The notes under the pieces are model-generated. The model made no database searches. It was not told where the DNA came from and was given only the letters and a program-made list of their open reading frames with translations. The position numbers were made by a program, and so were the translations under genes. This document shows, one piece after another, positions 55,409 through 64,000 of a DNA stretch of 64,000 bases (its first letter is position 1; every line of letters starts with the position of its first letter). The DNA lies in NCBI RefSeq assembly GCF_900096955.1, contig NZ_FMYL01000002.1, positions 1-64,000 on the forward strand. Reading direction: 5' to 3'. Source of the stretch: Acinetobacter boissieri (GTDB lineage Bacteria; Pseudomonadota; Gammaproteobacteria; Pseudomonadales; Moraxellaceae).

Positions 55409-56341
55409 ATGAGTATTTTAGTGATTGCTGAACATGATAATACAGCATTAAATGGCGCAACTTTACATGTTGTTGCAGCAGCGCGGAAAATTGGTGCAGA
55501 CATTACGTTATTGGTGGCTGGTGAAAATATTACAGCGGTTGCTGAGCAAGCAAAAGCTGTTGCCGGCGTAAGCAAAGTTTTAGTTGCAGATCATGCTGTA
55601 TATGCACATCAACTGGCAGAAAATGTATCTGCATTGGTTGCCGACCTTGCAAAAGACTATCGTCATGTTTTAGCGCCATCGACAACAATGGGTAAAAATA
55701 TTTTACCTCGTGTGGCAGCTTTACTTGATGTGAGTATGGCAACAGATATTATTTCTGTAGAATCTGAAAATACCTTTAAACGCTCAATTTATGCAGGCAA
55801 TGCAATTGCTACTGTGCAATCAGATGAAGCGATTATTGTTGCAACTGTTCGAACAACTGCATTTGATGCTGTTGCGAATACAGGCGGATCTGCAACTTTA
55901 GAGACTGTTACGACTGCTGAAGATGCTAAAGTATCTCGTTTTGTTACAGAACAGATCATTAAAACAGAGCGTCCAGAGCTTTCGGCAGCACGTGTTGTTG
56001 TGTCTGGTGGACGTGGTGTTGGTTCTGCAGAAAACTATCATGCGGTACTCGATCCATTGGCAGATAAACTTGGTGCTGCACAAGGTGCATCTCGTGCGGC
56101 AGTAGATGCAGGCTTTGTTCCTAACGATATGCAAGTTGGGCAAACAGGGAAAATTGTTGCACCTGATTTATATATTGCAGCAGGTATTTCTGGTGCAATT
56201 CAGCATTTAGCAGGTATGAAAGACTCTAAAGTAATTGTTGCGATTAACAAAGACGAAGAAGCACCGATTAATGCAGTTGCAGACTATTGGTTAGTCGGCG
56301 ACCTTAATGACATTATTCCAGAATTTACCACTAAAATATAA
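55409..56341 (+). CDS. etfA: Electron transfer flavoprotein, alpha subunit
   Basis: 310 aa FAD-binding subunit. [20 protein letters not shown] starts the N-terminal domain. The FAD domain has [39 protein letters not shown] and [15 protein letters not shown]. Complete. Cotranscribed with etfB and followed by a strong terminator. Confidence 0.97.
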   Translation: MSILVIAEHDNTALNGATLHVVAAARKIGADITLLVAGENITAVAEQAKAVAGVSKVLVADHAVYAHQLAENVSALVADLAKDYRHVLAPSTTMGKNILPRVAALLDVSMATDIISVESENTFKRSIYAGNAIATVQSDEAIIVATVRTTAFDAVANTGGSATLETVTTAEDAKVSRFVTEQIIKTERPELSAARVVVSGGRGVGSAENYHAVLDPLADKLGAAQGASRAAVDAGFVPNDMQVGQTGKIVAPDLYIAAGISGAIQHLAGMKDSKVIVAINKDEEAPINAVADYWLVGDLNDIIPEFTTKI

Positions 56342-56354
56342 ATTATTTTTTATG

Positions 56355-56388
56355 AAAAACGCCTCTATGATTAGAGGCGTTTTTTTAT
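56355..56388 (+). terminator. Rho-independent terminator after etfA
   Basis: AAAAACGCCTCT-ATGATT-AGAGGCGTTTTT followed by further Ts, 13 nt after the stop codon. Confidence 0.92.
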
Positions 56389-56510
56389 CTTCAAATCATG
56401 GTTTTCCCAATCTATTTTAAGTTTATTTCAACATCTTTACACTGGGACTTTTTTAGTCAAATATTATGTATCTATCGTGCTGAAAAATACGATTCGTTTA
56501 AGCGACAGAA

Positions 56511-56539
56511 CATGTTTAATAAGCAAAATGTGATATAAT
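56511..56539 (+). promoter_or_regulatory. Possible gyrA promoter
   Basis: A perfect -10 TATAAT at 56534-56539. The -35 at 17-bp spacing is CATGTT, a poor match. The rest of the ~260 nt between the etfA terminator and gyrA shows no gene. Confidence 0.45.
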
Positions 56540-56648
56540 AAGGCGTTAATTTATATCTCGTTTTAGTTTGATTTTTTTCAACTAATTTGTTCTGTATGTT
56601 GTGTCTAAGATTAGTAAAACTGGCTAATCAAAAGAATAAGGAGTATGC

Positions 56649-59336
56649 ATGAGCGTATCGGAAATAAGACCGATTGCCATTGAGGATGAACTCAAGCATT
56701 CGTATTTAGACTATGCGATGAGTGTCATCGTTTCTCGTGCATTGCCTGATGTGAGAGATGGCCTGAAACCCGTTCACCGTCGTGTATTGTTCGCAATGCA
56801 TGAGTTAGGCAATGATTATAATAAAGCCTATAAAAAATCTGCTCGTGTTGTTGGTGATGTGATTGGTAAGTATCACCCACATGGTGACTCTGCAGTCTAT
56901 GAAACCATTGTCCGTATGGCACAAGATTTTAGCTTGCGTTATCGTTTGGTTGATGGTCAAGGGAACTTCGGTTCAGTTGACGGTGATAGTGCTGCGGCAA
57001 TGCGTTATACCGAAGTACGCATGACACGTTTGGCCCATGAGCTATTAGCCGATCTTGAAAAAGACACCGTGGATTGGGAAGATAACTACGACGGTTCTGA
57101 GCGTATTCCGCAAGTATTGCCGACACGTATTCCAAATTTGTTGATTAATGGTACAGCAGGTATTGCTGTAGGTATGGCAACAAATATGGCACCGCACAAC
57201 ATGACTGAAGTTGTGAATGCATGCTTGGCTTATGCAGATAATCCTAATATTTCCATTGAAGGGTTAATGGAACATATTAGTGGGCCTGACTTTCCAACAG
57301 GTGGTATTATTTATGGTAAATCTGGCATTGTAGATGCTTACCGTACAGGTAAAGGGCGTTTGCATATTCGTGGTAAATATCACTTTGAAGAAGATGCAAA
57401 AACTCATCGTACAACTATCGTCTTTACTGAAATTCCATATCAAGTCAATAAAGCACGTGTGATTGAGCGCATTGCAGAGCTGGTTAAAGAGAAAAAACTC
57501 GAAGGTATTTCTGAGTTACGTGACGAATCTGATAAAGAGGGTATGCGTATTGCAATTGACTTAAAGCGTGGTGAAAACGCAGAAGTGATTGTGAATAACC
57601 TATTTCTAAATACACAGCTTGAAAACTCATTTAGTATTAATATGGTTTGCCTAGATAATGGCCAGCCTAAGCTAATGAACTTGAAGAATATTATTGCGGC
57701 ATTTATTCGACATCGTCAAGAAGTCGTAACACGTCGTACCATGTTTGAGTTGCGTAAAGCACGTGAGCGTGGGCATATTTTAGAAGGTTTAACAGTTGCT
57801 TTAGCGAATATTGATGCAGTAATTGAAACAATTAAGACATCACCGAATCCAGGCGAAGCACGTAAACGTTTGCTAGACAGCGAATGGTCGGGCAATGGCG
57901 TAATTACACTACTAGAAAAAGCTGGTTCTGTATCTGTTCGCCCAGAAGTGATTGAAGGGGAAGACTTAGCACGCCCGTTTGGATTATCTCATCAGGTGTA
58001 TTGTTTATCGCCAGTACAAGTGAATGCTATTTTAGAATTGAGGTTGCATCGTCTAACAGGTCTAGAACAAGATAAACTGCATGCAGAATATGGTGAAATT
58101 TTAAGTCAAATTGCTGAACTTACGGCTATATTGAATGACTTTAATTTGTTAATGACGGTCATAAAAGATGAATTGGCACAAGTATTACACCAGTATGGCG
58201 ATGCACGTCGTACCGATATTGTAGAGTCACGTATTGACTTTAGCCGTGAAGATTTAATTCCTGAAGAGCAAATTGTACTGACCGTTTCACAAACAGGTTA
58301 TGCAAAAACCCAGCCTCTGTCTGATTACCAAGCACAGCGCCGTGGTGGTCGTGGTAAATCTGCGACATCAATGAAAATTGACGATATTATTCAGCATCTT
58401 ATTGTCACGTCAAACCATTCGACTGTACTGTGTTTTACCAATGTAGGTAAAGTCTACCGTTTAAAAGCCTATGAAGTACCACAAGCGTCACGCGGTGCCA
58501 AAGGCCGTCCAATGATTAACTTGTTGCCATTAGAACAAGATGAAACGATTACTGCAATTTTGCCAGTTAAGGATTTTCCAGAAGATCATTATGTATTTAT
58601 GGCAACAGCTTCGGGTACAGTCAAACGTGTGGAGTTATCTCAGTTTAGTAATGTGCGTTCAAATGGTTTGCGTGCAATTGAGCTAAATGAAGAAGATACT
58701 TTAATTGGTGTATCGATCACAGATGGCCAAAAGCAAATTATGTTGTTCTCTAACGAAGGTAAAGCTATTCGTTTTGCAGAAACTGATGTACGCGCAATGG
58801 GTCGAACAGCACGTGGTGTTCGAGGTATGCGAGTGAGCTTTGCGTCTTCTGGTGCTGTAGATTTAGAAGAAGTAGAACTTGAGCAAGAAGAGCTGTGTGA
58901 AGATAATGAGATTGCACTCAACATCGTGAGTCGTATTGTATCTTTAGTCGTTGTACCTGAACATGGTGAAGTACTGTGTGCATGTGAAAATGGTTACGGA
59001 AAACGTACATCGGTTGATGATTTTCCAACCAAAAAACGTGGCGGTAAAGGCATTATTGCGATTAAAACCAGTGACCGTAATGGTGAGCTTGTTGGTGCAG
59101 TAGCCATTGATGAAAGCAAAGAAATGCTACTTATTTCTAATGCGGGTACAATGGTACGTACACGAGCATCTGAAGTAGCAACTACGGGTCGTAATGCACA
59201 AGGTGTACGTTTAATTCGCTTGACAGATGAAACCTTAGTTAAAGTTGTTTCTGTAGAAGCAGTGGTTGAAGAAGACACTGATGTAGAGTTAGACACTGAA
59301 CAAGTGGCTGACGAGTTACCACCTATAGCAGAGTAG
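56649..59336 (+). CDS. gyrA: DNA gyrase subunit A
   Basis: 895 aa ATP-dependent type II topoisomerase subunit. The catalytic Tyr is Tyr120 in [12 protein letters not shown]. The quinolone-resistance region [19 protein letters not shown] has Ser81 and Glu85 (E. coli positions 83 and 87), the residues expected in susceptible Acinetobacter. The C-terminal DNA-wrapping domain has the GyrA box [10 protein letters not shown] and six beta-pinwheel blades ([26 protein letters not shown] and others), ending in an acidic tail. ATG follows AAGGAGTATGC. Confidence 0.98.
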   Translation: MSVSEIRPIAIEDELKHSYLDYAMSVIVSRALPDVRDGLKPVHRRVLFAMHELGNDYNKAYKKSARVVGDVIGKYHPHGDSAVYETIVRMAQDFSLRYRLVDGQGNFGSVDGDSAAAMRYTEVRMTRLAHELLADLEKDTVDWEDNYDGSERIPQVLPTRIPNLLINGTAGIAVGMATNMAPHNMTEVVNACLAYADNPNISIEGLMEHISGPDFPTGGIIYGKSGIVDAYRTGKGRLHIRGKYHFEEDAKTHRTTIVFTEIPYQVNKARVIERIAELVKEKKLEGISELRDESDKEGMRIAIDLKRGENAEVIVNNLFLNTQLENSFSINMVCLDNGQPKLMNLKNIIAAFIRHRQEVVTRRTMFELRKARERGHILEGLTVALANIDAVIETIKTSPNPGEARKRLLDSEWSGNGVITLLEKAGSVSVRPEVIEGEDLARPFGLSHQVYCLSPVQVNAILELRLHRLTGLEQDKLHAEYGEILSQIAELTAILNDFNLLMTVIKDELAQVLHQYGDARRTDIVESRIDFSREDLIPEEQIVLTVSQTGYAKTQPLSDYQAQRRGGRGKSATSMKIDDIIQHLIVTSNHSTVLCFTNVGKVYRLKAYEVPQASRGAKGRPMINLLPLEQDETITAILPVKDFPEDHYVFMATASGTVKRVELSQFSNVRSNGLRAIELNEEDTLIGVSITDGQKQIMLFSNEGKAIRFAETDVRAMGRTARGVRGMRVSFASSGAVDLEEVELEQEELCEDNEIALNIVSRIVSLVVVPEHGEVLCACENGYGKRTSVDDFPTKKRGGKGIIAIKTSDRNGELVGAVAIDESKEMLLISNAGTMVRTRASEVATTGRNAQGVRLIRLTDETLVKVVSVEAVVEEDTDVELDTEQVADELPPIAE

Positions 59337-59340
59337 AGTA

Positions 59341-59368
59341 AAAAAGGAAGCTTCGGCTTCCTTTTTTT
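59341..59368. terminator. Bidirectional terminator between gyrA and oxyR
   Basis: AAAAAGGAAGC-TTCG-GCTTCCTTTTT, an 11-bp stem with a UUCG tetraloop and T-run, between converging genes. Confidence 0.92.
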
Positions 59369-59375
59369 ATACAAT

Positions 59376-60281
59376 TTATTCTGTTCTTTGCGTGATTTTT
59401 TTCAAAATCTCAGTGAGCACTTCAAACTCTTTAAGTAAAGGAGTGCTTTTACGTGTAACTAATGAAATTGTACGATTTGGTGCGTTTTTAATGTGCTTGG
59501 TTTTTAACTCACGGTTATATTGTAAAACTTGTTTGTGTAAAGAAATTTCAGGCAACAGAGTATAGCCTAAGTTTGAAGAAACCATTTCAACCAGTGTTGG
59601 TAATGAGCTGGCTTTTATACGGTGGTCTGTTTTACGATCACCGATAGGGCATACACTCAATACGTGATCACGTAAGCAATGACCTTCTTCAAGTAACATA
59701 AGTCGTGTGTTGTCTAAGTCATCTAAACTGTTTGCTTCAATACATTGTTGGTCATCTTTATTATAAGTTAATACGAGTTCTTCTTCGAAAATTTCAGCAA
59801 CTTTTAAACCACGAATATCGAATGGTAGTGCCAAGATAATCATATCTAGGCTACCATGTTCAAGTTTTTCAACAATTTTTTCAGTTTGTGCTTCGTGTAA
59901 ATGCAATTGAATTTTTGGCAATTGCTTGTGAACTTCGTCAAGTAGCTGCGTTAAAATGAAAGGTGCAATGGTTGGAATAATACCAAGATGCAAATCGCCT
60001 GTGAGAGGTTCACTCATTTCACGACTTAAGCGCATTAAATCTTGAGCATCTGCTAATAATACTCGAGCCCGAGCAACAACTTGTTCGCCAAGCGGTGTTA
60101 AGCGGACATTTTGTCTATCTCGTTCAACTAAAACACCGCTGAGTAATCTTTCAAGTTCCATAATTCCACCTGATAAAGTGGATTGTGTAACAAAAGATCT
60201 GCGAGCTGCTTCGGTGAAATGTAGTGTTTCGGACAGAGTAACTAAGTAAGACAGCTGTCTGAGTGAAGGTAGTGCGGCCAT
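59376..60281 (-). CDS. oxyR: Hydrogen-peroxide-sensing LysR-type regulator OxyR
   Basis: 301 aa. An N-terminal winged HTH (LRQLSYLVTLSETLHFTEAA, RRSFVTQSTLSGGIMELERL) is followed by a regulatory domain with the redox pair Cys202 and Cys211 in EEGHCLRDHVLSVCP, nine residues apart as in E. coli Cys199/Cys208. It should activate peroxide-defence genes such as catalase, alkyl hydroperoxide reductase and perhaps dps. Same strand and 15 nt after the esterase gene, consistent with the rubA-rubB-estB-oxyR operon I recall from A. baylyi ADP1, but without rubB. Confidence 0.93.
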   Translation of the reverse strand: MAALPSLRQLSYLVTLSETLHFTEAARRSFVTQSTLSGGIMELERLLSGVLVERDRQNVRLTPLGEQVVARARVLLADAQDLMRLSREMSEPLTGDLHLGIIPTIAPFILTQLLDEVHKQLPKIQLHLHEAQTEKIVEKLEHGSLDMIILALPFDIRGLKVAEIFEEELVLTYNKDDQQCIEANSLDDLDNTRLMLLEEGHCLRDHVLSVCPIGDRKTDHRIKASSLPTLVEMVSSNLGYTLLPEISLHKQVLQYNRELKTKHIKNAPNRTISLVTRKSTPLLKEFEVLTEILKKITQRTE

Positions 60282-60296
60282 AATATAATAGTACTT

Positions 60297-61238
60297 TTAA
60301 GATTTAAAATGTTGCGTAAACAAAGTGCTCAAGTGTGCAATATATTCATCTGGAATATCGTGCCCCATACCTGAGATGAGTTTAAACTTTGCGCCTTTTA
60401 TTGCATTAGCAACTGCTTTTCCATGCTGTGCAGGGAGAAGTTTGTCACAGTCGCCATGAACTACAAGAGTTGGTTGAGTAATTTTTTTATCCCACTTTCG
60501 TAAGGACCCTGTGCATAGTATAGCGAATAATTGATGTAGTACGCCACTCGGTGTGTAACAGCGATCATATGCAATTTCTGAAATCTCTTGTACCTGTTTT
60601 TTATTAACACAATGGGGTGAACCAATCACAGTATTTACTTTGATATTGTGTGCAATAACATCTGATTTCTCTGTAGATTTTGCACGACTGAAAAATACTT
60701 GTAATTGCTTAGGGCGTGGTGCAGGCAAAAATGCTTGATTGTTACTTGTAAATAGTAGGCCTAGTTTTTCAACATTCTGTGGGTATTTTGCTGCTAAGAT
60801 TTGCGCAATCATCCCGCCCATAGATGCGCCAATCACACCATATTTTTCAATACCCATCTGAGTTAACAATGCGGCTGTATCTTCAGCCATATCTATTAGC
60901 GTATAGCTCACCAACTTATTTTTTAAGCCTAATTTAAATTTAAGCATAAAAGGGAATAGGTTTTTCGGTACGATTAATGGTTTAGTTTTTGAAGATAAGC
61001 CAATATCTCGATTATCAAAACGTACAACATAGAAACCTTGTTCTACCAAGTGTTCACAAAATTTAAGTGGCCAATGAATCAATTGGCACCCTAAGCCCAT
61101 AATAAGTACAATACATGGATCTTTCGGGTTTCCAGCAACTTCTACATGTATTGTTAAATGATTATTTAGCTGTACACGCGTTTCTTGAAAAATTAAAGAG
61201 TGAGGAGAAGGGCGTAAATGATATATTGTATTGGTCAT
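60297..61238 (-). CDS. Alpha/beta hydrolase, EstB-like esterase
   Basis: 313 aa. Oxyanion/glycine region CIVLIMGLGCQLIHWPLKF, nucleophile elbow GVIGASMGGMIAQ (Ser at about residue 136), acid residue in LVVHGDCDKLLPA, His in SGMGHDIPDEYIA. This fold covers carboxylesterases and aclacinomycin-type methylesterases. Its place beside oxyR and rubredoxin matches the esterase called EstB in A. baylyi as I recall it. Substrate unknown. Confidence 0.82.
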   Translation of the reverse strand: MTNTIYHLRPSPHSLIFQETRVQLNNHLTIHVEVAGNPKDPCIVLIMGLGCQLIHWPLKFCEHLVEQGFYVVRFDNRDIGLSSKTKPLIVPKNLFPFMLKFKLGLKNKLVSYTLIDMAEDTAALLTQMGIEKYGVIGASMGGMIAQILAAKYPQNVEKLGLLFTSNNQAFLPAPRPKQLQVFFSRAKSTEKSDVIAHNIKVNTVIGSPHCVNKKQVQEISEIAYDRCYTPSGVLHQLFAILCTGSLRKWDKKITQPTLVVHGDCDKLLPAQHGKAVANAIKGAKFKLISGMGHDIPDEYIAHLSTLFTQHFKS

Positions 61239-61373
61239 TGTATTATATCGTCACACAACTTGTATTCATGATAATCTAATACATATAAACATCAAATTGC
61301 CTTTAAGTACAAGCTTTGTGAATATATGCGAATATATTTTTATCCAGCAAATAAAAAATTGAACACTTTTTGA

Positions 61374-61538
61374 TTATATTTCAACCATTTTAAAAGATGC
61401 TTTGGTCATACCACAATCGGGACATGTCCAGTCTTCAGGAACATCTTGCCATTTTGTACCTGCGGCTATCCCATCTTCTGGCCAACCTTCTGCTTCGTTA
61501 TAAATAAAATCGCATACAATACATTGATATGTTTTCAT
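61374..61538 (-). CDS. rubA: Rubredoxin
   Basis: 54 aa iron protein, too short for normal ORF cut-offs. [20 protein letters not shown] gives the first Cys-x2-Cys and [19 protein letters not shown] the second; the Fe(SCys)4 centre is complete. Rubredoxin carries electrons to alkane hydroxylase and other enzymes. A rubredoxin reductase normally follows in this genus, but only a 135-nt non-coding gap separates this gene from the esterase. Confidence 0.95.
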   Translation of the reverse strand: MKTYQCIVCDFIYNEAEGWPEDGIAAGTKWQDVPEDWTCPDCGMTKASFKMVEI

Positions 61539-61826
61539 AAAAGCCTTATGACGCGTAATATTCCTATAGGTTTTAAAAGAGGGTATGTAAAGCGTCGTTC
61601 GAGACTAGAATTATAGTCTTATGATTTAGATAAAAAACGACCTTAATAATATTATAACATTACTTTAGTTTGATTACATATTTAACTCAGATCGTTGCAA
61701 TAGTGCAATGATCTGTTGAGAAAATAACATATATCTATACTGCTTGTTTTACTTATACTGTTACGGTAAAACTATTTTGCTAGTTAGCTTTATCATAAAA
61801 CGATATTTATTACGGAGCGATATACC

Positions 61827-62420
61827 ATGTCATTTATTCAAGAAATCGAAACACGTCGTAGTATTTATGCACTTGGTAACACCACAGAATTATCTAATGC
61901 AGAATTAGAAGCACTTATTAAAAAAGCAATTCGATTAAGCCCATCTGCATTTAACTCACAGTCATCTCGTGCAGTGGTGTTGTTTGATACATCACATGTT
62001 AAATTTTGGGAGATTGTAAAAGAAACTTTACGTAAAATGGTACCTGAAGATAAATTTGAATCTACAGCAACACGTATGGATAGTTTTGCCGCAGGTAAAG
62101 GTACTGTATTGTTTTATGAAGACCAAGATATTGTAAAGAGTCTACAAGAACAATTCGCAATTTACGCAGACAATTTTCCAGTATGGTCTGAACACTCTAC
62201 AGCGATTGCACAATTTGCAGTTTGGACAGCGTTATCAGAGCAAAAAGTAGGTGCTTCACTACAACATTACAACCCTGTTGCCGATGAAGAAGTCGCAAAA
62301 GTGTTTGATGTACCTGCATCGTGGAAGTTGCGTGCACAATTGGTATTTGGCTCAATCGAAGCATCTGCACAAGAAAAAGAATTTATGACAGACGAAGACC
62401 GTTTTAAGACATTTGCATAA
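61827..62420 (+). CDS. Nitroreductase-family oxidoreductase
   Basis: 197 aa FMN-dependent family. FIQEIETRRSIYALGNTTEL and IRLSPSAFNSQSSRAVVLF are the conserved FMN-site segments; EEVAKVFDVPASWKLRAQLV and FGSIEASAQEKEF follow. It looks like the YdgI/HBN1-type subgroup that reduces nitro compounds or quinones with NAD(P)H. The ATG follows TTACGGAGCGATATACC. Function is broad; no specific substrate assigned. Confidence 0.9.
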   Translation: MSFIQEIETRRSIYALGNTTELSNAELEALIKKAIRLSPSAFNSQSSRAVVLFDTSHVKFWEIVKETLRKMVPEDKFESTATRMDSFAAGKGTVLFYEDQDIVKSLQEQFAIYADNFPVWSEHSTAIAQFAVWTALSEQKVGASLQHYNPVADEEVAKVFDVPASWKLRAQLVFGSIEASAQEKEFMTDEDRFKTFA

Positions 62421-62444
62421 TCAAATATTTGCTTAAACTGTTAT

Positions 62445-62482
62445 AAAAAAGAGGGTGTCATTGTTAGGCACCCTCTTTTTTC
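62445..62482. terminator. Bidirectional terminator between the nitroreductase gene and map
   Basis: AAAAAAGAGGGTG and CACCCTCTTTTTT, a 13-bp stem with an 11-nt loop, between converging genes. Confidence 0.88.
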
Positions 62483-62491
62483 TTTAGATAC

Positions 62492-63319
62492 TTATGAAGT
62501 AAAACGGCTTAAATCTTCATCCGGGCGTGGAGTCAAAATTTCAACCCCAGTGTCGGTCACGAGCAGTGTATGTTCGTATTGTGCAGATAATTTATGATCT
62601 TTTGTTACAACGGTCCATTTATCACCTAAAGTTTTTGTTTGCCAAACGCCTGCATTCACCATAGGTTCAATGGTAAAGGTCATACCTGCTTCTAAACGCA
62701 TGCCAGTATTCTTTTGACCATAATGTAAAATTTGTGGTTCATCATGGAATGTTGCACCAATACCATGGCCACAATACTCACGTACAACACTGAAGCGTTC
62801 AGATTCAACATATTTTTGAATAACTGCCCCAATATCACCGACATAAGCACCAGATTTAACCACTTCAATGCCTCTGTATAATGCCTCTTGAGCAACATTA
62901 CATAAACGATTGGCTAAAATAGAAGTTTCACCACCAACAATGTACATCATATTGGTATCGCCGTGATAACCATCTTTAATAACAGTGACATCAATATTTA
63001 AAATATCACCCTGTTTTAAAATTTTATTTTCTGATGGAATACCGTGACAAACAACATGGTTTACAGATGTACATGTAGCATATTGAAACGCTGCACGCCC
63101 TGGTGCTGCACCATAACCTAAGCAGGCTGGAATGGCTTGTTGAACATTGACAATATAGTCATGGCAAATTTTATCAATTTCAAATGTACTGACGCCGGGC
63201 TGAATATGTGGCTTAATCATTTCTAGAACTTCTGCCGCTAGACGCCCAGCCACGCGCATCTTTTCAATTTCTTCAGGTGTTTTGATGAGGTGGCTTGGTG
63301 CTTGATAAGTACTGTTCAT
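62492..63319 (-). CDS. map: Methionine aminopeptidase, type I
   Basis: 275 aa from ATG 63319 (MNSTYQAPSHLIKTPEE); an upstream TTG start is less likely. Removes the initiator Met. Metal ligands are in NIDVTVIKDGYHGDTNMMY (two Asp), CGHGIGATFHDEPQ (His), FTIEPMVN (Glu) and AQYEHTLLVT (Glu). The gene is divergent from rpsB, the usual neighbour. Confidence 0.97.
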   Translation of the reverse strand: MNSTYQAPSHLIKTPEEIEKMRVAGRLAAEVLEMIKPHIQPGVSTFEIDKICHDYIVNVQQAIPACLGYGAAPGRAAFQYATCTSVNHVVCHGIPSENKILKQGDILNIDVTVIKDGYHGDTNMMYIVGGETSILANRLCNVAQEALYRGIEVVKSGAYVGDIGAVIQKYVESERFSVVREYCGHGIGATFHDEPQILHYGQKNTGMRLEAGMTFTIEPMVNAGVWQTKTLGDKWTVVTKDHKLSAQYEHTLLVTDTGVEILTPRPDEDLSRFTS

Positions 63320-63537
63320 GATATTCAAAAACTTTTGCTAATTTATATGTGACTATGGTATAAATACGCACCCGTTTTATCAAATGCTTTTGTGAATAAA
63401 TTTTGTTTCAGAAGGGCTGATGTTTAAAACGTGTTCTAAATAAATCCGCACATATATCGACACATTACTCTGGGTGCCTTTAACAAGGTGGAGGATGAGG
63501 ATATATGGAGGCTTAACCCAAATTTTAAGGTATTAAA

Positions 63538-64000
63538 ATGGCAGATTACAACGTAAGCATGCGCGACCTTCTTCAAGCAGGCGCTCACTTCGGTCACCAA
63601 ACACGTTTTTGGAATCCAAAAATGCGTGACTACATCTTTGGTGCGCGTAACAAAATTCACATCATTAACTTGGAACACACTGTTCCTGCGTTAAACGATG
63701 CATTAAATTTTGTAAACCAGCTTGCAAGCAAAAAGAACAAAGTATTGTTCGTAGGTACTAAGCGTGCAGCGTCTAATATCATTCGTGAACAAGCACAGCG
63801 TGCGGGCCAACCGTATGTAGATCACCGTTGGTTAGGTGGTATGTTGACGAACTGGAAAACACTTCGCCAATCAATCAATCGTTTGAAAGATCTTCAAACT
63901 CAATCTCAAGATGGTACTTTTGCTAAGCTAACTAAGCGTGAAGCATTAGAACGTACTCGTGAGATGGACAAACTTGAGCGCTCTTTAGGTGGTGTAAAGA
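63538..64000 (+). CDS. rpsB: 30S ribosomal protein S2, N-terminal part (runs off window)
   Basis: The first 154 codons: [60 protein letters not shown]. The end lies outside the window. A leader of about 110 nt precedes the ATG. In gammaproteobacteria S2 can regulate its own leader, but I could not identify a definite structure here. tsf would be expected next. Confidence 0.98.
   Translation, partial: MADYNVSMRDLLQAGAHFGHQTRFWNPKMRDYIFGARNKIHIINLEHTVPALNDALNFVNQLASKKNKVLFVGTKRAASNIIREQAQRAGQPYVDHRWLGGMLTNWKTLRQSINRLKDLQTQSQDGTFAKLTKREALERTREMDKLERSLGGVK

Noticed and set aside
56860..56960. Quinolone-resistance substitutions in gyrA
   Set aside because: Ser81 and Glu85 are the residues expected in susceptible strains.

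Overview
The window looks like chromosomal DNA of a non-model Acinetobacter (Moraxellaceae). The DNA is AT-rich, and several neighbourhoods are ones I associate with that genus: mrdA-rsmD, adk next to nth-rsxB and fpr, lptM-lysA-dapF-xerC, etfBA-gyrA, rubA-esterase-oxyR and map/rpsB. The genus call rests on gene content and protein flavour, not on a database search.

Layout. Positions 1-416 are the 3' end of a trimeric autotransporter adhesin. A dps gene and a complete urease operon follow (ureDABCEFG, about 1.35-6.5 kb), ending in a small duplicated His-rich protein. From about 7.0 to 26.4 kb is the main accessory region. It holds a small secreted protein with an apparent 1-nt frameshift, then exported DUF11-type proteins (three long paralogues of 886-895 aa, one divergent 888-aa member and one short 165-aa member), and finally a 2014-aa protein. 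That last protein starts with the same N-terminal module as the long paralogues and ends in what looks like a large outer-membrane beta-barrel. I read this as a candidate surface-assembly or adhesion system, and it is the most interesting part of the window.

From 26.4 to 36.7 kb the genes are housekeeping: rsmD and mrdA, a DUF445 membrane protein, adk, a 58-aa membrane protein, nth, rsxB, fpr, trmO and a gspE-type ATPase. From 36.7 to 40.8 kb lies a decaying locus: an IS630-family remnant, a LysE exporter cut at a TA site, an intact BenE-type transporter and a MocR-type regulator split by a 1-nt frameshift. A short hemP gene with a Fur box, a Nudix hydrolase and two tandem tRNA-Asn genes come next.

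The rest (42-64 kb) is mostly core genome: Nif3-like protein, DegS-type protease, Tim44-like protein, RadA, CycA-type permease, LptM, LysA, DapF, XerC, PaiB-like protein, acetyltransferase, an AsnC/LysE pair, EtfBA, GyrA (with Ser81 and Glu85, the susceptible-type residues), then OxyR, an EstB-like esterase and rubredoxin (without rubredoxin reductase), a nitroreductase, Map, and the start of rpsB. Three genes shorter than 60 codons (hemP, rubredoxin and the 58-aa membrane protein) were found by reading the strands directly.
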